NCBI GenBank assembly: GCA_029007575.1
Contig: JAQXIB010000284.1
Coordinates: 1-8,178 of the forward strand
DNA: 8,178 nucleotides
Direction of reading: 5' to 3'
Source: Clostridiales bacterium
GTDB taxonomy: Bacteria; Bacillota; Clostridia; Oscillospirales; Ruminococcaceae
The notes under the pieces were generated by a model. The model saw only the letters and a list, made by a program, of their open reading frames with translations, had not been told where the DNA came from and did no database searches. The translations under genes were made by a program, and so were the position numbers. Below are positions 5,936 through 8,178 of this stretch, piece after piece (the first letter of the stretch is position 1; each line of letters opens with the position of its first letter).

Positions 5936-5944
5936 CGTTATAAT
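5916..5944 (+). promoter_or_regulatory. Promoter reading towards ychF, nested in the queG terminator
   Basis: TTGCTC (5916-5921) and a consensus TATAAT (5939-5944) are separated by 17 bp. The -35 lies in the loop and right arm of the queG terminator. The predicted RNA start is near 5951, inside the 15-bp hairpin that follows, giving ychF a leader of about 190 nt. Confidence 0.6.
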
Positions 5945-5945
5945 A

Positions 5946-5978
5946 GTCTTAAGAGCTGCCAACGGCAGCTCTTAAGAC
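5946..5978. repeat. Perfect 15-bp inverted repeat with 3-nt loop
   Basis: GTCTTAAGAGCTGCC (5946-5960), AAC, then the exact reverse complement (5964-5978). There is no T-run afterwards (GGATAAGTT), so it is not an ordinary terminator. Its core CTTAAGAGCTG occurs again at 6077-6087. Confidence 0.95.
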
Positions 5979-6114
5979 GGATAAGTTAAAACTGACGGTC
6001 AGGGATCCAGATCTTCTGCCGCTGTCGCAGTATCGTTTTACCTTACCGCAAGAGTAAACGTTTGATGCAATGATAGCTTAAGAGCTGATTATTGCGTTAA
6101 TCATAGATGATTAA
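5946..6114 (+). other. Structured non-coding leader upstream of ychF (candidate regulatory RNA or small repeat element)
   Basis: The 232-bp gap between queG and ychF has no credible gene but several inverted repeats: the perfect hairpin at 5946-5978; CTGAC-G-GTCAG near 5991-6001; CGTTTTAC/GTAAACG near 6034-6060; an imperfect hairpin GCAAT...ATTGC (6067-6095) containing CTTAAGAGCTG; and TTAATCAT/ATGATTAA (6097-6104 and 6107-6114). I do not recognise a known riboswitch or 6S pattern. The 11-mer CAGCTCTTAAG (5966-5976) and its complement at 6077-6087 also form 122-bp-spaced inverted ends, so a small mobile repeat is an alternative; I see no flanking target duplication. Confidence 0.45.
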
Positions 6115-6144
6115 ATGAATCAATCAAGAAAGGCATGATTATAA

Positions 6145-7239
6145 GTGAAACTGGGAATGGTAGGACTTCCGAATGTCGGAAAAAGTACATTGTTTAATGC
6201 GCTGACCAATGCGGGAGCAGAATCTGCAAATTATCCGTTTTGTACCATTGAACCGAATGTCGGAGTGGTATCGGTTCCGGATAAAAGACTGGATGAATTG
6301 GCTAAAATGTATCATCCGGAAAAATTTACCCCCGCTACTTTGGAGTTTGTGGATATTGCCGGATTAGTAAAAGGTGCTTCCAAAGGAGAAGGCCTCGGCA
6401 ACAAGTTTTTATCCAATATCCGGGAGGTTGACGCGATCATTCATGTGGTGCGCTGCTTTGAGGATCCGGATATTGTTCATGTGGACGGTGAAATCGGGCC
6501 GGCTCGGGATATCGAAACCATTAATTTGGAGCTTGTTTTTTCGGATATTGAAATTTTGGAGCGAAGAATTGACAAGACCAAAAAACTGGTCAAAGGGGAT
6601 AAGAAATATCAGACCGAATTGGAATTTTTGGAGTCTTTAAAAGAATATCTGGAAGCGGGAAATTCTGCCCGAGGCTATGCTTATACCGAAGAAGAAAAAG
6701 AAATTGTGAAAGATATTTCACTTCTTTCCGACAAGCCGGTCATTTATGCGGCAAATTTATGCGAAGATGACTTCATCAACAACATCGAAACCAATCGCTT
6801 TTATCAGCAGGTTTGCAAGATAGCACAGGCAGAAAATGCGGCTGTTTTTCCGATTTGCGCAAAAATCGAAGAAGAAATTTCTGATATGGAGCAGGAAGAT
6901 AAAGAAATGTTCCTGGCAGAGTTGAATCTGACCGAATCCGGATTGGACAGGATCATTAAAGCAAGCTATTCCTTGCTCGGCTTGATTTCCTATTTGACTG
7001 CCGGCCCGCAGGAGGTGCGCGCATGGACAATCACCAAAGGAACCAAGGCGCCGCAGGCAGCAGGCAAAATCCATACTGATTTTGAACGCGGCTTTATTCG
7101 TGCAGAGATTGTTTCTTATGATGATTTGATGGCATGCGGTTCGATGGCTGCGGCCAAAGAAAAAGGTCTGGTTCGTCTGGAAGGCAAGGAATATGTGATG
7201 CAGGACGGAGATATTGTACTGTTCCGGTTTAATGTGTAA
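6145..7239 (+). CDS. ychF: Redox-responsive ATPase YchF (OLA1/Obg-related P-loop protein)
   Basis: YchF is a cytoplasmic, ribosome-associated P-loop ATPase of the Obg superfamily linked to translation and oxidative-stress response. The 364-residue length equals the family norm (363 in E. coli). Visible motifs are the G1 loop GLPNVGKST (7-15), G3 DIAGLVKGASKGEGLGNKFL (start at Asp70), and the altered G4 motif NLCE (204-207; NxxE instead of NKxD), which explains the family's ATP preference. Residues about 130-200 form the helical coiled-coil insert, and 281-364 the C-terminal TGS domain (TAGPQEVRAWTI, then IHTDFERGFIRAE and GDIVLFRFNV). The start codon is GTG with AAGAAAGG 11 nt upstream; an out-of-frame ATG at 6135 is not used. 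The long structured region upstream may be its leader. No clear terminator follows, so transcripts may run into the small gene at 7357. Confidence 0.97.
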   Translation: MKLGMVGLPNVGKSTLFNALTNAGAESANYPFCTIEPNVGVVSVPDKRLDELAKMYHPEKFTPATLEFVDIAGLVKGASKGEGLGNKFLSNIREVDAIIHVVRCFEDPDIVHVDGEIGPARDIETINLELVFSDIEILERRIDKTKKLVKGDKKYQTELEFLESLKEYLEAGNSARGYAYTEEEKEIVKDISLLSDKPVIYAANLCEDDFINNIETNRFYQQVCKIAQAENAAVFPICAKIEEEISDMEQEDKEMFLAELNLTESGLDRIIKASYSLLGLISYLTAGPQEVRAWTITKGTKAPQAAGKIHTDFERGFIRAEIVSYDDLMACGSMAAAKEKGLVRLEGKEYVMQDGDIVLFRFNV

Positions 7240-7270
7240 CGTTGTTCCGGTAAAGGATCTTAATAAATAT

Positions 7271-7299
7271 TTAACATTTGTATTTTGTCCCGTTATGTG
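7271..7299 (+). promoter_or_regulatory. Possible promoter of the 63-residue gene
   Basis: TTAACA (7271-7276) and TATGTG (7294-7299) are 17 bp apart, upstream of the small gene. The -10 matches four of six positions, and AT-rich alternatives such as the AATAATAATA at 7301-7310 exist, so the exact site is uncertain. Confidence 0.35.
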
Positions 7300-7356
7300 A
7301 AATAATAATATTGCTGTTGTAAAACAGTGTATTTTAGATACGGGAGAATCAGAACA

Positions 7357-7548
7357 ATGGTGAAATTAAAAAACGGACTGCAAGGAAACTTAACTGTCCC
7401 ACTGGTTGAGGAAGGCGCTGTTCCGGAGTTTCAGACCTTTCCGTTGACTGCTTTTCACAGACTGAATGACAAAGGCAATAAAAAGCCGATCCCCGATCCG
7501 ATCGCTGCCGTGCGGGGACGAAACTTTGAGATCGAAAACAAAAAATAA
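7357..7548 (+). CDS. Small protein of unknown function (63 residues)
   Basis: I do not recognise this family. The product, from MVKLKNGLQGNLTVPLVEEG to a C-terminus FEIENKK, has no signal peptide, membrane segment, cysteine or known motif that I can see. It is basic, with several lysines, and has a Pro/Lys stretch NKKPIPDPIAAVRGRNFE. The start ATG at 7357 is supported by GGGAG at 7342-7346, 10 nt upstream; the frame is open further up (GTG at 7327), but that lies before the binding site. A strong terminator begins 7 bp after the stop, and a modest promoter lies upstream, so it looks like a real monocistronic gene or the tail of a ychF transcript. The lack of a terminator after ychF allows co-expression. 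Confidence 0.7.
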   Translation: MVKLKNGLQGNLTVPLVEEGAVPEFQTFPLTAFHRLNDKGNKKPIPDPIAAVRGRNFEIENKK

Positions 7549-7554
7549 AGAGCC

Positions 7555-7593
7555 AAACACAGAAATATGCAATAATATATTTCTGTGTTTTTT
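7555..7593 (+). terminator. Rho-independent terminator of the 63-residue gene
   Basis: A perfect 14-bp stem (AAACACAGAAATAT at 7555-7568, complement at 7577-7590) has an 8-nt loop and six T residues at 7588-7593. Confidence 0.92.
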
Positions 7594-7661
7594 GCTGTCA
7601 CGAAGATAGAGGTCAGAACCGATAAATTTGTCATTTCTTCAGCAGACATTGCCTGATCAAG

Positions 7662-7690
7662 TTGTAATTTGCGTCGGATTGTGCTACAAT
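7662..7690 (+). promoter_or_regulatory. Promoter of the cardiolipin synthase gene
   Basis: TTGTAA (7662-7667) and TACAAT (7685-7690) are spaced by 17 bp, with an extended -10 TGC directly before the -10 box. It is 33 bp upstream of the start codon. The stretch between the preceding terminator and this promoter holds no gene that I can support. Confidence 0.8.
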
Positions 7691-7723
7691 ATGGAAGAAC
7701 ATAGCAAAAAAGGGAGATGCACA

Positions 7724-8178
7724 ATGAAAAAAATATTTAAGTTTTTAACAAGCAGATTGTTTATTGTGGCAGCCATGATCTTGGTACAGTTGGCTATTTT
7801 GCTGGTTACGATTTTATTTTTGAGTCAATATACCCTTTATATGAATACAGTGCTGATTGTTATTAGCATTATCATCACCCTTTATATTGTCGTAAAAAAG
7901 GACAATCCGATGTATAAACTGGCGTGGATCGTGCCGATTTTATTGTTCCCCGTGGTAGGAGGAGTATTATACTTTGTTTTCGGAAAACGAAATATTTCTC
8001 CGAAAGCCAAAAAGAGATTGATCACGATTTACCAAAAAGCAACCGCTTACAGTCAACAGGATGAATCGGTTTTACAGCGGCTGGAAGAAGATAATCCTTT
8101 TGCGTTGAAACAATCCCGTTATATTAAAGATATTTCCTTGTCGCCCGTTTGTCAGAATACCGATACTCGTTTTTTAAC
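7724..8178 (+). CDS. cls: Cardiolipin synthase, N-terminal part; runs off the window
   Basis: Cardiolipin synthase is a membrane enzyme that joins two phosphatidylglycerols into cardiolipin through two phospholipase-D HKD motifs. Only the first 151 residues are in the window, so the HKD motifs are beyond the end and activity cannot be judged. The visible part has hydrophobic segments at about 12-33 and 38-57, then the typical PLDc_N block, NPMYKLAWIVPILLFPVVGG followed by VLYFVFGKR (61-89), and after that a soluble linker, as in the roughly 500-residue Firmicutes enzymes. The start has AGGGAG 7 nt upstream and a good promoter at 7662-7690. A different PLD-family membrane enzyme with the same N-terminal domain is possible but less likely. 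Confidence 0.85.
   Translation, partial: MKKIFKFLTSRLFIVAAMILVQLAILLVTILFLSQYTLYMNTVLIVISIIITLYIVVKKDNPMYKLAWIVPILLFPVVGGVLYFVFGKRNISPKAKKRLITIYQKATAYSQQDESVLQRLEEDNPFALKQSRYIKDISLSPVCQNTDTRFL

Noticed and set aside
6003..6014. Adjacent GGATCC and AGATCT sites (BamHI/BglII), suggesting a cloning scar
   Set aside because: Two six-base sites side by side can occur by chance, and nothing else around looks like vector or synthetic sequence.
7455..7724. Minus-strand 89-residue frame with hydrophobic stretches
   Set aside because: It crosses the terminator at 7555-7593 and the cls promoter and opposes the 63-residue gene, and I see no ribosome binding site or promoter for it.
1..8178. CRISPR array, tRNA, rRNA, insertion sequence or toxin-antitoxin pair
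   Set aside because: No regularly spaced repeats, cloverleaf, transposase or small paired genes were found on reading both strands.

Overview
This window looks like the chromosome of a strictly anaerobic, low-to-moderate GC Firmicute, most likely a gut-type Clostridia (Oscillospirales/Lachnospirales grade). The reasons are a glycyl-radical pyruvate formate-lyase, a superoxide-reductase-type (desulfoferrodoxin) protein, strong AGGAGG-like ribosome binding sites, TTG and GTG starts, U-tailed hairpin terminators and a Clostridia-style cardiolipin synthase. The taxonomic call is inference from gene content, not from a marker tree.

Layout. (1) Positions 2-1507 hold the last two thirds of pyruvate formate-lyase (pflB), closed by a hairpin terminator. 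(2) Positions 1616-2264 hold a good promoter and a 193-residue protein that joins an N-terminal XRE helix-turn-helix to a complete two-iron desulfoferrodoxin (desulforedoxin FeS4 site plus superoxide-reductase site). (3) Positions 2370-4071 hold a tightly overlapping three-gene phage tail-tip cassette: a BppU-type tail fibre, a 106-residue coiled-coil protein and a 40-residue XkdX-family protein. It has no other phage genes around it and ends at a strong, probably bidirectional terminator. (4) Positions 4124-4987, on the minus strand, encode a membrane-anchored polysaccharide deacetylase of the PgaB/IcaB-like CE4 type with its own promoter. (5) Positions 5097-5912 encode a short QueG-type protein with two iron-sulfur sites. 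Its terminator overlaps a promoter that points at ychF. (6) Positions 5913-6144 are non-coding and rich in inverted repeats, including a perfect 15-bp hairpin. (7) Positions 6145-7239 encode the ATPase YchF. (8) Positions 7357-7548 encode an unrecognised 63-residue protein with a clear terminator. (9) From 7724 to the window end runs the N-terminus of a cardiolipin synthase.

How the parts relate. Most genes are single transcription units bounded by obvious hairpin terminators. The exception is the stretch from the HTH-desulfoferrodoxin gene into the tail-fibre cassette, where I see no terminator in the 105-bp gap. The redox-type regulator and the orphan tail-tip genes could therefore share transcripts. 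The points most worth following are the regulator/superoxide-reductase fusion, the isolated tail-tip cassette whose receptor-binding domain has a different base composition from its stalk, and the structured leader upstream of ychF.
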